DNA from: Acheta domesticus
Taxonomy: Eukaryota; Arthropoda; Insecta; Orthoptera; Gryllidae
DNA length: 64,000 nucleotides
Direction: 5' to 3'
Assembly: GCA_031308135.1 (NCBI GenBank)
Contig: JAHLJT010003656.1
Location: forward strand, 53,266,827 to 53,330,826
This document shows, piece after piece, positions 21,720 through 35,137 of the stretch. Position 1 is the first letter of the stretch, and every line of letters starts with the position of its first letter. The notes under the pieces are model-generated. The model was not told the origin of the DNA. It worked only from the letters and a program-made list of their open reading frames with translations, and searched no databases. The translations under genes were made by a program, and so were the position numbers.

Positions 21720-21955
21720 CTACGTTCCTTAATCAATATCTGCAATGCACTCTGACTTTCAAACTGGGTTACCTTAATGAATTAATGAAAAGCAGGAATG
21801 GAATGAGAGGCAGGGGAAAGAAGAGGGAAAAAAACCTGCTGCAAACCGCTTCGTCCACCACAAATTCCACATGGATCAACCGAGAACCGAACCCCTGTCC
21901 CAGTAGTTGAATGCGGGATGTCTGCCCACTACACCATGGTCATTCAAGCGTCTTG
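21720..21955 (-). mobile_element. SINE E copy 2: tRNA-derived
   Basis: On the minus strand from about 21955 there is an A-box-like CCATGGTGTAGTGGG (21925-21939) and a B-box-like GGGGTTCGGTTCTC (21882-21895), then a body that matches copy 1. The B box is one base off the usual GTTCGA. No target-site duplication was found. Confidence 0.6.
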
Positions 21956-21959
21956 AATC

Positions 21960-24900
21960 AATTGTATTGATTACATCAGTGGCAAAGCCCATTTGCTTCC
22001 TAATTTCATTTCGCATTTGATCAGACTTACCAGACTGCAAAATCTATGTCAGTAAATCGGTTTCACAGCTTTAATTCTAAGCTCATTTAATTTACTTGTT
22101 GTCCATCGCTCTTCTCAGAATCACTATGCATTGGGTTAAATTATGTTTACAATGAAAGGGTCTGCCTGACTGGGAGATTTTCTGAAAGAGGGGTTTCCGA
22201 CTAGCACTTGTCATAGACTGCAACAGGGCAGATGCCTGAAAGTATCCCGTAGAGAAAAAAACCTGAATGGTTAGTAATCAAGTCGCTTTCAAATTTGCAA
22301 TCAATTGATTATTAATAATAAAAACATAAGAAAGTGAAAAAAATGAATGTATTATATAAAAAATCACTCATGCGAACAATCTGTCAAAAATAAAAACGCA
22401 ACTTAAAAGATTAAAGAAAAGCTTACCCGTTCTGCAATCACTTATTCAATCTGCTATCCGCACGGAGTGACAAGGAATCTGAAAATTCTGTTAAGAAAAA
22501 TTTCTGTTAATTCTAGATTGTACGTATTGTAAAATAATGATCAGCTTTCTTTCAATAATATCAACTGTGATTTATTATAAACACAAAAATGATTCATCTT
22601 TCCAGTTAGCGTTAACTTTCAAACACGATAGCTATTGTAAAAGCTTCGAATTCTTTTTGGTCATGACCAGTTTTGCATTTCTAATAGTTCAACAAAAATA
22701 AAGACCTGTGCACCATATAATTCTTCACGCGCATTCTTCAGGTCCCACTCGACGGCGTCTCGAAGAATTTTCTCTGCTGTCCCGCGATGCCTTCTTTCTT
22801 CCCTTAATAAATCTCCAATATTAAATTATATCGTCTATTAAATTAAAAATATTAATATCCCACTAACTTCCCTAGGCTTGCGTCGCAGACGGACGCCTAT
22901 ACGCGTACTGTTCCACAATGAACAAATTCCAAGTCTTTTCCCTGAACGGCGTCTTATCCTGCTCTGATACCGTGAAAATAAATTTTTAGATTAATCCCAT
23001 CCACAGCTAAATCGTTGATCTGCTCTCTGCCGTGTCGTGAGCAAGAGTGAAATCCCCCGTCATCTCCAAGCTTCAAGAAACCTATTATATCTCTATTTTG
23101 TTCCCAACAAAAGAATGTTCTTCCGCCTCGATTATTGATTTCCATATGTATCTTTTTTCGTTACCGAAATGAACCCTAATGAGGGCTGTTTATTCTCGAT
23201 CGCCCTGCTCCCATAGCGACTGCCGCGATCGTCTCTTGTCTCAGTTATACTCCACTTCTGAAATACGACATTTCTCCTAATGTTAATGGCTCCCATTTTG
23301 GTGTACTACAATACCAAATAAGAAGAAAAAATTCCTACCCTCCAGAAAGCGGTGAAATTAAATATTTACCGTCTCTCGTAAGTTTCCAATAAGCTCTCAT
23401 CAACCAATACCTCTGTAGGTGGCCAGGGGAATTCACAATTGACATAATACATTACGCGCTCCACACTACCCTTTACAAGTATTTCTATTATTCTTTTTTT
23501 CATTGCATTTTAATAAATACAGTTTCATTATCAGCCCCTGACACAATATTCCATCCCTTCGCAAGTCATCTTTTGCGACAATTGTGCCAAGCAACCCTCG
23601 TTCTTTATTCGTATAATAAGAAGTTGACCACAGCCACGAAATTTTAAAAACAGAAGTGGTGGCATTCGCCAAAACTACTTAAATTTGATGTGCCGAACAT
23701 CCTTAAAGAATCAGATTTTCTGTCAATTACGAAGTGGTATTATCTTCTTGGTTATCATAATTTGTCTTAAAATAAGTGGTAGGATTTAACAAATATTTGT
23801 TACTTATGAGGCGACGTGAGCCGATCAAACTCTGCACTTCCAAGTACAGCCTCTGGTAAAACGCATCAACACCGAAATGAACGGAAGGTGTAGAGGGGAA
23901 GAGGACAAGAGAAGCGACTCGAGAAACTCCGAAACAACTTTTCCGCAGATGCTCAATGGCCTATGAAGTAAGTTTAATTAGATGTAGGTTGTTGAAGTGA
24001 AAGAGAGGAAAATCCTCAGACTACTATAAATAACGCAAGAAAGGTCAAAACAATCCTGAACTCTCCAACCAACCAATGTATAAATACTATGTAGTGCAAA
24101 ACTACCACCATTTATAAAAGTTGTTCTGTCGACAATAAACGCTACTTAAATAGGGATTCGCGCTACTGAATGTGCTGGGTGGACAAGCATTTGATTCTGT
24201 CTTGAACTTATCGAGTATTGCTCTCTCTCAATCCAGAAGGATGTGGTACAATACTATCGCTCTACTGCGCAAATCGTGTTGCCAATTTCCTCACCTCATT
24301 CGTCTCCTCGATCACTATTCAAACGAATATATTTCACAAGTTTACACAACAATAGCTTCAGTTGTTTGACCTCAGACAACTTTGTTTTTAACTAGTTATT
24401 TTACGAACATTTGTAAATGTTATGGTTAATTTGTAAATGAGTTTGGTGAAGAACATAATTATGAACCATATCAAAGCGCTTGCGTGTACATTTTAACGTT
24501 CTTTAATTTCCTCCACGCGAGAAACTTTAGTATTAAAAATGGGCAGAAACATTCGGCATACCAAACGACAGGATGGGCCCAAACTTTGAAGCAAGTTAAG
24601 TTGCATTTCTTTATTAATTTTGACTCTTCATCTAGATGGTAAAAGATACAAATACTTAGGGCAATCAAAATGACTTCTATTTTTTATCGTTCAGTTAAAA
24701 TTTTATTCATCATTCATCATAGATAATTTTAATAACTGGGATTAGCAAATTATGGAGGTTGCAATAAACAATTAGCGAGTTCGCAAGTTTTAAATCTAGG
24801 GTTTGGATTAGCAGCTTCTTCTAATGAAAAGTTTGTCATTGGTAGGCATTATGAAAGTGAAGTGTGGAAGAGTAGAACATTTTTTGATCCAGATTTTGAA

Positions 24901-27090
24901 AGCGTTTTTTGATAGTTCTTTTTGTACTTGCTTGTTTAGGATGAACATTGGAGCTATTAATAACCAACATAATAATTTATTTTGAAATACTGAAGAATGA
25001 TACACTATTAAAAGTAGAGTATTACTCAGAATTGAGGAATACATTTAAAATTCTTTCAAAAATCTGTCTGGGAGCTGGTACACTTTACAGTTTTTACTTT
25101 CTCGCCTTTTTTAACAGGCAATTCGTCACAATACACCCATATGAATATGCGTGAACATTGTAGTGTGTTCACGCACTGAGCAACACCAAAGTCCATGTCA
25201 AATAGATTTTAAAATTTTCGTTACGTTGTTTCCGTATGTGCCATTACAAGTTCTACCTCATTTTTTCAAGTTTCCAGTTGTATTAATACCGTATATGATT
25301 GCGTTATATCTTGTTTGCGACTTTCATACGTAGTCACTAGCAGTGGCACAATCAGGTTTCCCTGTTGGGAGTGAGGTGTTGGGTTTAACCCACTTTATGT
25401 TTTCTTATAAATATTTTTGCATTGAGGCTGAACTTAAGGTTCACTTTTTTTTGGTGAGTTATAGTTATTTGTTCGTTTTCAATTGAGATATTGACTTTCG
25501 TTCCTATAGAAAATTTGCAACAAGTTCGATAAATATGTGTCAGCGGATTCTGAAGAGGCCGAAGTCCCATTAAACACCCCCCTCCTCTTCCCCTTCGGGG
25601 TCACCATTGCTCTCAAGACTTACCTATCCTTTCCACACCGTAGTTAGAAACGCCATAACGAAAAGCCAGTTTTTGATTTTCCTTGAAGGGCTTTCTACGC
25701 GGGCTGCGGGATGAAATGCTTCTTCCCCTTGTAACTCCATTCCAGCGCTCAGTTGATTTCCAGAACATATTCATTCAATGGTTTGAATACAGACGGCATG
25801 GTTATATAAGTTTTAAAAACATATCTTCATAGAATGTTTCATTCAACTCATGTTGTTAACGCAAGATAGTACATAATTATTATTTTACAATTTTTTAAAT
25901 TGCTTTTAAAAATTAAAACATTTTCTTACATATTGTTGAGAAAATGAAGACGTGTATGTTCACATACAACAGTTTATAAAATTGTTTGTGGAACGTGTGA
26001 CATGAAGGAGAACCAAAAAAGGAGTGGTATTTGTTTTTAATTGTCAGAGCCCAATCCTGTCTTGCAATTTATTAAAACAGGAATCATTGTAGAATAAAAA
26101 ACTAATTATTGCAGTATTTTGATACCTAATTTTACAGAAGAGATCAAATCCGTTTCGTTAGCGGTTTGGCTCTATTCCAATAACGATTTCCTTACAATAC
26201 CTATTAATAAGGTATTAATGGAGCGTAACAATTCTCAAATTCAATCTCATCACATATTTTCATGCTCTGTCTAGCGTAAGACAGACAATTATTGCAGCAA
26301 AAAAAAATAAATGGCGGGGAAAATTATGAGGGTATCAAAATGAAATATAAAGCTGAGAAATTAGAACACTATATTATTTTAGAACCCTATCCCATTGCAT
26401 AGTGTGAGATATATTCTTGTCATTGAACATATTGTATCTCGTATAAGAAAAAAATTGAGGAGGAGGAAGAACGTAAGAGGAGGGAGAGTTAAGAAGGAGA
26501 AGAAAGTGAAAGTATATTACACTTTCTTATATTCCAAGAACAATTTTTTCAATTTTCAACATATAGTATTACTGATCAATGAATGAGAGGACACAAAAAT
26601 CAGGAGTAAAACAAAGAGATAGGTAAGAGTAATGTACCAAAAGTACAAAACAATATTACAAATATTTCAAAACAAAAGCGGTAAGCCTATCGTTTGGCTA
26701 AGATTCTTGAAAACAATTCATGATCTTGAATTCATTTAAATGAGAAAGATATTGAAAATATTTTGTCTCCTAAAAGATCTACGGTGGACGTTTTAGAACA
26801 TTAGAAAACTACTCCGCATCGCATGGCCGGAAACGTCTCTTAATGATGGTCTTAGAAATAGCTTCGCAATCATTTATAAAATATCGATATTATCAATAAA
26901 ATAATGTTTGAAACTTATTTCGATCTTGAAAATAATTGGATATAGGATTTGTTTTTTGTTGTTGTTTTTTTGTTTTATCACCTTTCTCGCTGTTCTAATA
27001 TCCGAATTTAAAAGAGTTCCTGCTTCTATTCTCTCTTAAATTTCGAAGTTATTTCCATGTTTGGATCACATTAGAATGTCAGTTCCACCA
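21960..27090. other. Long AT-rich stretch without recognised genes
   Basis: About 5 kb of AT-rich sequence. Several 60-80 codon frames occur on both strands (for example minus 23466-23672 and plus 24172-24369) with no domain, no clear splice sites and no compositional contrast with their surroundings. It is probably intron or intergenic DNA. Confidence 0.5.
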
Positions 27091-27103
27091 GAGCTTGTTG
27101 ATT

Positions 27104-27311
27104 TTAGAACGCCATCAACAGTTTTGACATTGAAGTTGCTCCAGGACGCAGTTTCGCTTCCGTTACTTCATCATTACCGTCGATGAGGTTTTCTTCACTG
27201 ATGATTTCCCGAAGCTTCTCTACAATGGGCTCATTATAATGGGAGTTGCACAGATCCTGAACTGATTTTCTGTTCATTTGGTCAAAACCCTTATCACCAA
27301 TTTGGCGCAAC
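27104..27311 (-). pseudogene. Tigger-like transposase C-terminal remnant
   Basis: A minus-strand frame preceded by TTCAATTCAG, a good acceptor-like sequence, so it could also be a last exon. It reads LRQIGDKGFDQMNRKSVQDL and ends MSKLLMAF. The segment GFDQMNRKSVQDLCNSHYNEP followed by an acidic stretch resembles the GF-D-(I/V)-(E/Q)-(E/D)-L-SH-E pattern near the end of pogo/Tigger DDE transposases. The catalytic DDE residues are not present. The alternative is a host gene exon of unknown function. Confidence 0.45.
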
Positions 27312-27598
27312 TGAATTGAATTATTTTACAATTATGTTATTCTATAAATGTGAATTGACATGTCATCTGTGTAATTTTTGAAGAAAGTTATACTGCGACC
27401 TCCGAGGTCTACCGAGTTCGTTTCCCAGTGATGATGATGATAAAGGAAATGAAATGTGCTCGCTTTCATAGAAAATGTACGACCAAAAGACCCAATCGCG
27501 AAAGTCGAAGTCGCGAATGTTAAAACTGGGAGCATTTCTCTAATCGCGAATGTTCGGAACTCGCGAAGAGCGAATATGCAAATGTCGAGGGATTACTG
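27104..27598 (-). mobile_element. Decayed, internally deleted pogo/Tigger-like transposon
   Basis: The right end, read on the minus strand from 27598, starts CAGTAATCCCTCGACATT and continues with repeated TCGCGA/TTCGCG blocks to about 27490, the layout of pogo/Tigger terminal repeats. Downstream on the same strand lies a 68-codon frame resembling the C-terminal part of Tigger-type transposases. The rest of the transposase is missing. I cannot find the opposite terminal repeat or a TA duplication, so the left edge is only the stop codon of the frame. Confidence 0.55.
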
Positions 27599-27599
27599 C

Positions 27600-29095
27600 A
27601 ATTAGAAAAAATATTCTTATAACGTATTAAATATTACTACCAATAATTATCAAACCTAAAGCGAAGGAAACTAATTATTATCTTAGCTTTGTTCTTTTTT
27701 AGAAGCGCCCTCATAAAATATTTTTATAACAAACTTCAGAAGGATCCGAATTTTAGGAGTTTAATGTCCTATCATTTCAGAATTTAGAAACACGAACCAG
27801 ACATAACGGCGCAAATACAAAACTTGTAATGGAGCCCTTCCTAAAGTATAAAACTACTGAAGTCACGTGCAATTTAAGACTACTACTGATATGTCTAATG
27901 AATTTCTAAATATAAAATAACCATGTATTTTTCTACTTATTCATTCAAATAAATTAATTTTGTTCTTCATTTCTCATTCAGTACGATTTGTTATGAATAG
28001 TATGTGAAATGAATCCACGACCTGGACATATTTTCCACAATATATGAGAATCCCTACTAAGGACTCGAGATCTTTCCCACACATCACTTTTCAAAGGTAA
28101 ATAAGTTTCACCCGCCGTTTAGTGTCACAGTTTTATATGTGCATATTGCCATGCACCTCTAATGTGGCAGCGTGGATTATAAAGAAACTGCCGTTACACT
28201 GGTCCTTTTTACGGTCCAACGCGCCCGGGGGATCTCCAGCAATAAATCACTTTGCAAATTCCACGTTTTACGCCTCATTTATATACTCTGCAAGAGTGAT
28301 TAGTTGCGTTTAAGGTAGTCGTAACGCTGAAAAATACCGTTACGAGTTTCCGTTTATAGTCAAGTTCTTTGCTGAGCGTTCAATTTCTATGTCATTTTAA
28401 CTGGCCCTTTTTTACATTGAATTACTTTGGGAGTCGCACTCCCTGGTAATGCGGAAATTATCTGTGGTGGCAAGTGGCAAAAGATTTGTTAAGATGATTC
28501 ATGCAAAATAGTAAAATTTAAAGGGGGCTGTAAACCGCAATTAGTTGGACAAACTTCAGAAACCAACCAAAGTAAGTTTATCATTGTACAAAGAGTAAAA
28601 GAGGAAATAAAAAAACAAATATACTACATGTGGGTAAATGTGGAAAACGATCACGTCCGCATAATTTCCAAACAGCATATCCTCAAGATTGTTCAGATTT
28701 ACAGAGAAGTGTCTAAAGAGAAAATACAATGTTAATGAATAATAGATATATTATTGACTGCAGCTTCTCCGACACGTGTTCCCAGAATCATTCTGCCATC
28801 TACTTAAAGCTATTAATAATTACATTTGTTGAAAGTTTAAGTTATTACTGTTCTTATTATAAAGCAATAGAGTTAGTGTAGTACGTTAAAATAATTATAT
28901 TTTTTCCACGAGAAAACAAAAATTTATGGATCTCTTGAATCCCAATCTCTTGCCATATGATCGGTTTTATGAAAGCACAATCATAAGAAACCTCGGGTTG
29001 CCCAAGAGTATATTTATCACAGTCGACTATTAGATAGGAAAACGCACAAATTTCATCTTAAAAATAACTAAGGAATAATTTTATTTAGATCCCTG
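27600..29095. other. AT-rich region, nothing recognised
   Basis: No supported gene or repeat boundary. Confidence 0.45.
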
Positions 29096-29251
29096 CCACA
29101 TACTCCTCTGTCCCGGCTATGGCGTCGTGTACCACCCCCACCCCTGCCCGCCCTCACCCCCGCCCCGCCCGACCGTCTCCACTCTTCTCTACGTCGCCCT
29201 GCTCTCCACTCACTCCTCCACTCCATCGTGTCCAAAGACCTTTTTGTATCT

Positions 29252-29254
<3 letters not shown>

Positions 29255-29303
<49 letters not shown>
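29255..29303 (+). repeat. (CA)n microsatellite
   Basis: An uninterrupted CA dinucleotide run of about 49 bases. Just upstream (29125-29190) the plus strand is C-rich with repeated CCCC(A/G)CCC motifs. Confidence 0.95.
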
Positions 29304-29304
<1 letters not shown>

Positions 29305-29339
29305 TCCTCCTTACTTCCGCGCACACCGCTGTAACGTGA

Positions 29340-30735
29340 TATCTAAATATCTAAATGTATTGTGGGGATGCATTAAACCAAATTCTCTAAATCAATAAAT
29401 CTGGTGTGTCTGTAATATCGCGAAATCCTCTATGGTTCTTCTCAATTACTCAAAAGTATTCGTGTAAAAAATTGTTAAAATTAAGAAGAATTATTGTCTG
29501 TAACTTCATTCAGGTATCACACGAAAATTAATATCTCAATTTTCTTTCCAAAACGTTTAACACATTTCTAGATTCCTCGTGCAAACTCTCCCTCCTTCAA
29601 TATTTTATGAACATCATGCGATACTGTTAATAAATAAATACTCCAGTAGCTTTTCCAAATACAAAAATCTCTTATATTTTTTCTAGGAAGAGAAGACGTT
29701 GTGGAGTAGTTACAATTAAAATTATTATGTTCATACCCATTAATACTTTTTTTTACTCATTTGCTGTAACATATTTATTTTGGGGAAGTTGATAATTTCA
29801 TTTCATGAAACTTTAAGTGTGAACTCTATATGACATATGTTTTCCGTCTTCATTAACTTGATTCTTTAAAAACGTAGGCTTTCGGATACGTGAATTGGTT
29901 TTTATCTCTCATGGGGTTGGCCCTGAAAGGCACAGGAGAGCCGTTGCCCCCCTGGTAAATTTGAAATAGCCTTTTGTAATAAATTATCTTGTTTCTGTAT
30001 ACATGTTCAGTCCCTGACTTGTCCCTTATTTAACCTGAACATTTGGGAAATCGTTTCACAGTTAGATAGAGGCCCTCCAAACCATCTGGCAACATTGTAA
30101 ATGGTTCAAAATATAACATATTAATTAACTGAATCATTAAAGTTATAATTTCAAACTGCTTATGTTTTATTTACTTTTTAGTAAAATATGGCATAAGTAT
30201 ATAAAAAAGCTTGGTGTTGTAGGGGGGCCAGCCATGCTTGTCTCCTTCACCCTCCCTCCATCACCACACACACATTTGTTTTAGGTTGCATGCACCCATG
30301 ATTACTCATGAGATCCCGTACATCCGTTTGAATCTGTGACCCAACTGAAACGGGTATGTGATGCTGAATCCTACGAAATGGGACGGCATTTTTTCAAAAA
30401 TAAGCAAAGACTCTGCCAACTACCACAAGTGAAGTGTAATTGAAGTATTGTAACTAGAGAAAAGTGAGCAACTTCAATTTTCAAAATTTATTTTCTTTAA
30501 GATCGCATTAACAATAAGTTCATTAGCGACTGCAAAACGTACATGATTACACAAAATTAATAGTGTAAATATTTACAATTTTCTTATTAGATATTTCACA
30601 TTAATAAGGCTGTGTACGTAATTTGACAGCAGTAATAGGTAAACAGTTTAAACATAAGTACCATTCTGTTTCAACACATTTCCGCTTTTTTCGAGATTAG
30701 AAAGTAATTCAGGGAAGAGGATTAAACTCTCTCGC
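29340..30735. other. AT-rich region, nothing recognised
   Basis: A slightly GC-richer patch (29905-29960) and a pyrimidine patch (30238-30270) show no gene-like structure. Confidence 0.45.
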
Positions 30736-30739
30736 TCTT

Positions 30740-31290
30740 TCGCCGCATTAATTGTCCCACGCGCAAACGAGGACAAGCCCACGAAAATACGCGCGCGAGC
30801 GCGGTGGTGGCGGCGGCGGCGGCGGCGGCGATACGGGCGGTGGCGCGGGCGCGGGCGGGGGCGCGGGCGGGGGCGGGGGCGTCGCGGGGCGCGACGGCAG
30901 CGCCGCGGCGGTCGCGGCGGCGCGCAAGGGAAGCACGGCGCAGCGGGAGGCGGCGCCGGCGGCGTCGGCGGCGGCGGCGGAGGCCGGGCGGGCGCAGTGC
31001 GCGGCGCGACGGCGTGGGGGCAGCAGGCAGGCAGGCAGCAGCGGACGCAGCAGCGGTGCGCGAGCAGGTGCGCGGGCGGAGCGCAGGCGAGCCCAGGCCG
31101 TGGCAGCAGCAGGCAGTGGCAGCGGTGCCGCGAACCACCGATCACGGGGCGGGCACCCTCTCCGCTGAGGACGGAGGACGCGGCGGCGAGCGACGCCACG
31201 GCTCTCTTTTTGTTTCGCGCGCGCCCTCCGCTGGGAACGGACGAGGCGGTGACAAGTGTGACGGATCGTGACAAATAGCGATGAGCCACG
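30740..31290. other. CpG island 7
   Basis: A strongly CpG-rich 550-bp block. It contains GGC runs (about 30809-30830), a GGGCGCGGGCGGGGGCGCGG-type repeat (30843-30880) and CAGCAGGCAGGCAG-like repeats (31020-31060). Open frames on both strands are all Ala/Gly/Arg/Pro-rich. Together with the next island and the sequence between, it is the best promoter region in the window. Confidence 0.7.
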
Positions 31291-31299
31291 CTGTCGGCG

Positions 31300-31925
31300 G
31301 GACCTGCACAGCTTGATGGTGCCAAGAAACACTCTGTGATATGCCTTTCAGTGCTTCCCCAAGTGTTCGCAAACGTTCGTTTGTTTGGATGTGCCTTGCG
31401 GTGTGTTTTTGCGTCGCCGACCAACGAATGCCTTCCTCGTGTGCCTTCTGTGCGAGTTTTTGACTCTGACAATTCTTTCCTGCGACGTATTTGCCTCTGC
31501 TCTGCTCTGCGTCCGGTTCTTTAGTTGACTGGAGTGCAACCGTTTCAAGTTTTGGTGTTGTTTTCTTTCTCTCCAAACAAGTGCCTTCCTTGTTACGCGG
31601 GACCTGTGTAAAAGTTCCTCGAGTTTTGTTTTCATTCATGGTGATCCTACTTATCGCAGAAGTCCTGTGAGTTCATTCGTTACCCCCAGATACTTCCGGT
31701 GGCTGTGACAGCAGCGGGATCTGTGGACAGTGGATGCACCGAAGACTGTTGTCGTTCCCCGTGCAGCTTATAGTGACATTGCATCCCATTTATCGTGTTC
31801 GGTATTCCTCGCCGCCCGAAAAAAAAGAAATAAAAACGGAAAAGCGACGCTCGACCTGTGCCGAAAACAGGATGACGCACCTCGCAGCTTATCGCGCCCT
31901 ATCATCTATAAATACCAGTCGAGTC
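31300..31925 (+). other. Possible 5' untranslated/promoter sequence between two CpG islands
   Basis: An unusually T- and GT-rich plus strand with balanced GC, unlike the AT-rich background. It carries an arthropod initiator-like TCAGT at 31348-31352. Frames are short and unconvincing on both strands. The composition resembles an insect 5' UTR or core promoter, but this is inference. Confidence 0.35.
31907..31914 (+). promoter_or_regulatory. TATA box candidate
   Basis: TATAAATA in the context CTATAAATACC lies about 20 bp before the start of CpG island 8. A start about 30 bp downstream (near 31937) would place the first exon in that island. Confidence 0.45.
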
Positions 31926-32300
31926 GGAAGCAGGCGCGGGTAGAGCGCGCGCCGGGGCAGCGCTGAGGACGCAGCGTTCTTCGCGCGGGCGCAGCGCGGG
32001 AGCCGAGGCGGCCGAGGCGGAGGCGGCGGCGGAGGCGGCGAGGGCGGCTGTGGCGGCGGCCGTGGCGGCAGTGGCGGCTGTTCCGGCCGGAGCGGACCCC
32101 CGACCCTCCGTGCTGAGACTCGGCGGCAGGCTGGCGGCCAGCAGCGAGGAGGAGTGCGGCGACGCCGTCCACGCCTTCCCCAACAGCTACACGTAGGTGC
32201 ACCCGCCCCGCAGCCCGCGCGGGGGCGTGCCCGGGCCGCCACCCACTGGGCGCGTGCTCCTCTGGAACTCGTTCGCGTTTTGTGCTCCGGAGTCCGGGCG
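31925..32300 (+). other. CpG island 8, possible first exon
   Basis: A GC-rich block downstream of the TATA candidate, with a GGCGGC-type repeat at 32000-32080. The plus-strand frame ending at 32195 has a non-repetitive stretch (LRLGGRLAASSEEECGDAVH) that looks more protein-like than its neighbours, but the frame has no ATG back to a stop at 31909. A possible splice donor, TAG|GTGCAC (cut before 32197) or the overlapping GTAGGT at 32193, follows directly. It may be a non-coding first exon. Confidence 0.4.
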
Positions 32301-34225
32301 GCTTACCCTTGTTGTATGTAATGAGACCCGCTCACCGTGTACGCGCCACTGGCTGCGTTAGGGGTAATGCGGAGGACGGAGGCCAAATCCGAAGTACGAA
32401 CACTCGTTCTGATTATCTGTGCACTTGCATATAGCTTTTCAATATGTCTGTGTTTACTATAAAAAATAACATGGATGGGGATTGTCGTATAGACTACGAA
32501 ATTAGGGTGAAAATATATAGTTTATAGTTTTATATGCTTTTACTAATCACGCCGAACACTCAACATGCATCTCTATGTACCGTATTTACTTTGTACAGCG
32601 TACGTTACTTTGTACGTTCTATGAACAGCACACTCGTTATTCGTGTACTTGCCTGTAAGTTTTCATCATCATACTGAACATTCCACATGAATCTTTATGA
32701 ATGACGTGACTTTGGTAGAATTTGCTATCCAAAGCCCACACAAACACACCAAAAAAAATACAAAACAAAAACAAAATACAACAAACTAACGCTCACATTT
32801 TCTTTTGCAGTTCTTAAAGTAGATTCGTAACTCCACATTTTATCCATCACGACTCCATGCTTCATTTTCCTTCAGCTGCTTATACACTCTATGATCTCTG
32901 AAACCTGACGAGATATAACTATGAACGTAGTTTCATTAGTCATTTTATGCGTAACACACCTGCAGTTTTACTGATAATTTTCCGTGTGCGCGCGTTATGT
33001 TGCCTGTACTAAGCTCAGTTCGTCTACGGTGCCCCAACATGTGGACGAGAAGTAAGCCTCCAGAGTTTTCCTCAAGCTGTTTCGTCAATTATTCATGCGT
33101 ATTTACCGATTATGCGATCATTAACTAGCCAATGTTTAACATTCCTCATTTCTCTGTAAAGTCCAGTCGACGATCGCACTGTTACGGTTTTAAATGTATA
33201 GACTTAATTTTGGTCCTTAAAGAAATTGCTATAAAGTACGAATTTGGTTTAATATTTTTCCCCTAGGTATTTATTCATGATTTATAGCCATATTATAATT
33301 ATTATTAATATGTATAGAAAAGAATGTCAAATGGACAGTATTTGTGTCATTTTAATAGGAAAACCTTTGTTGTAGATGGTAGTTTGTGACTAACAAGTAA
33401 TCGGGCAAACACAGAAGGAAGAAAAGAATGACAGCTGTATCATCGAAAAGTAACGTTAATTGTCCGTTGTTCGTAAACATAAACGTCAAATTCTTTGAAT
33501 AAACCCTTCCTAGACACAAAATATTACATAAGAGAAGCGATATTCACTATTACCTGTCATTATTCATGATAAAGCTACTAATGATAGACACAAGCACTTT
33601 GTCGAACTCGTTAAGAAACGCCCGAGACAAATATTTTACTACTCTCATGAGATACTGCTGAAGATACCAGCGCGTTGAAATTTCCTGTACATACGTCTCA
33701 GATTGTGCAGTCAGTGTCACGCAAGCACCCCTCGTCACAGCAATTTTTAATTCATTGTTCAGGATTTCCAAGTGTCTAATTTAATTTAACATGGTTCGAA
33801 GATAACCGTACTATCAACAAGTTAGTGCTTATCTTGTGTAATATATCTCTTGCCTGGGACTGATTTGATTGTGACGAAGTTGTTAGAGTTCACGTATTAC
33901 AAATTCTACAGAATCACATTGCACACACACAACAATAACACTGACGCCCTTCTACGGATGAATGGAATAGACATTTCTTTGTTCAATTCCTGTCTTCAAT
34001 ATCTTTACACGCACCAGTGATACTACTACAATTTTACAAATTCAACCAAAAATTAAAGATTTGTTTTTAATTTCGTTGACATTAAGGTGTCAGGTATGTT
34101 TCCGATCACCAACCGATCAAACGCGCCTTACGAATATTACAAAAACGCAGTACCAAGGGATATACGCAAACGCCTTACAAAGAAAGGACAAATATTTTCG
34201 CCCACAATAAAAAAAGGATAAAGAA
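32300..34225. other. AT-rich region, nothing recognised
   Basis: If CpG island 8 is a first exon, this would be the start of its first intron. No gene features seen. Confidence 0.45.
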
Positions 34226-34229
34226 CGGG

Positions 34230-34720
34230 GCGCGCTTCATTTCCTTTGTCTCCCCCCTCTTCGCGTCGTGGGCATCGGTACGCGCACCGGAGCGCCCTCC
34301 GCTTCCAGATCAGATCCGACGCGACGCGCGAGGGTCGGAACCGCGCGCTGCGAGCTTTGCGACATTCTTGCGCGTTCAAATAAACAATCGCGGGCAGCGC
34401 AGCGCAGCGCGCCGCCAAGCGCAGCATCGCGCCGCGCGCAGCGCCTCTCTGCCACCCGCCCGCGTCTCTGCGCGACGCTGCGCCGCGCTGCGCTGCGCGG
34501 ACACCTGTTTGCGTCGTGTCGCGACGCGCCGGTCCGCCCGCCCGCCCGCCCGCCCGCCCGCCCGCCCGCCCGCCCGCCCGCCGGAGCATCGCGCTTCCTC
34601 GTCTCTTATCGCCGAATGAAATGGCGCTCGACGCTCGAGCTGAACACGTACTACTGCCACCGCAGTGCACGTACCTTGCGTCGAGACTGCAGTACCTGGC
34701 CGCGCGAAAGAGAAACCAAA
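34230..34720. other. CpG island 9
   Basis: A CpG-dense block with GCGCAGC-type short repeats at 34390-34450 and a (CCCG)n array. Overlapping Arg/Ala/Pro frames exist on both strands, with poly-ARPP/AGGR translations over the array, so no gene is called. Confidence 0.65.
34534..34583 (+). repeat. (CCCG)n tetranucleotide array
   Basis: About 12 perfect CCCG units. The complementary strand is (CGGG)n. Confidence 0.95.
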
Positions 34721-35137
34721 TAATAAAAAGCTGTAAGAGAATGGCCAAATTTCAAGCGGGAGAGAAGATGTACTGAGGGATTCAGAGGTATGACAATTCG
34801 TAATTGTATGTGCAAAATTAAGAACAGAAAAAAACAAGTGGTTAAGCACGACAAAAATTTCGGGAAATGTTTGAAAAACACGTACGGCTCACTTGCCTTG
34901 ATTTTCATTTAACAAAGGTCATAAATCTGTCAACACTCTCTGCGACTCTGCAGGAAACTCTTATGCTCAAAACAATACATATAAAGAGAGATTACACGAC
35001 TTTTATGTCTAATTTTTATTTAATAACGCGTAAGTGTTATATCACCCTGTAATAATAATAAAAAAGTAATAACAATAATAGTAATAATAATAGAATAATA
35101 CTAAGCCGGCCCCATGGCACAGATTGTTGCCGTCATC

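Noticed and set aside
30648..31472. 274-codon minus-strand frame over CpG island 7
   Set aside because: It becomes an Arg/Pro/Ala-rich run over GC repeats, with competing plus-strand frames. The region reads better as a promoter.
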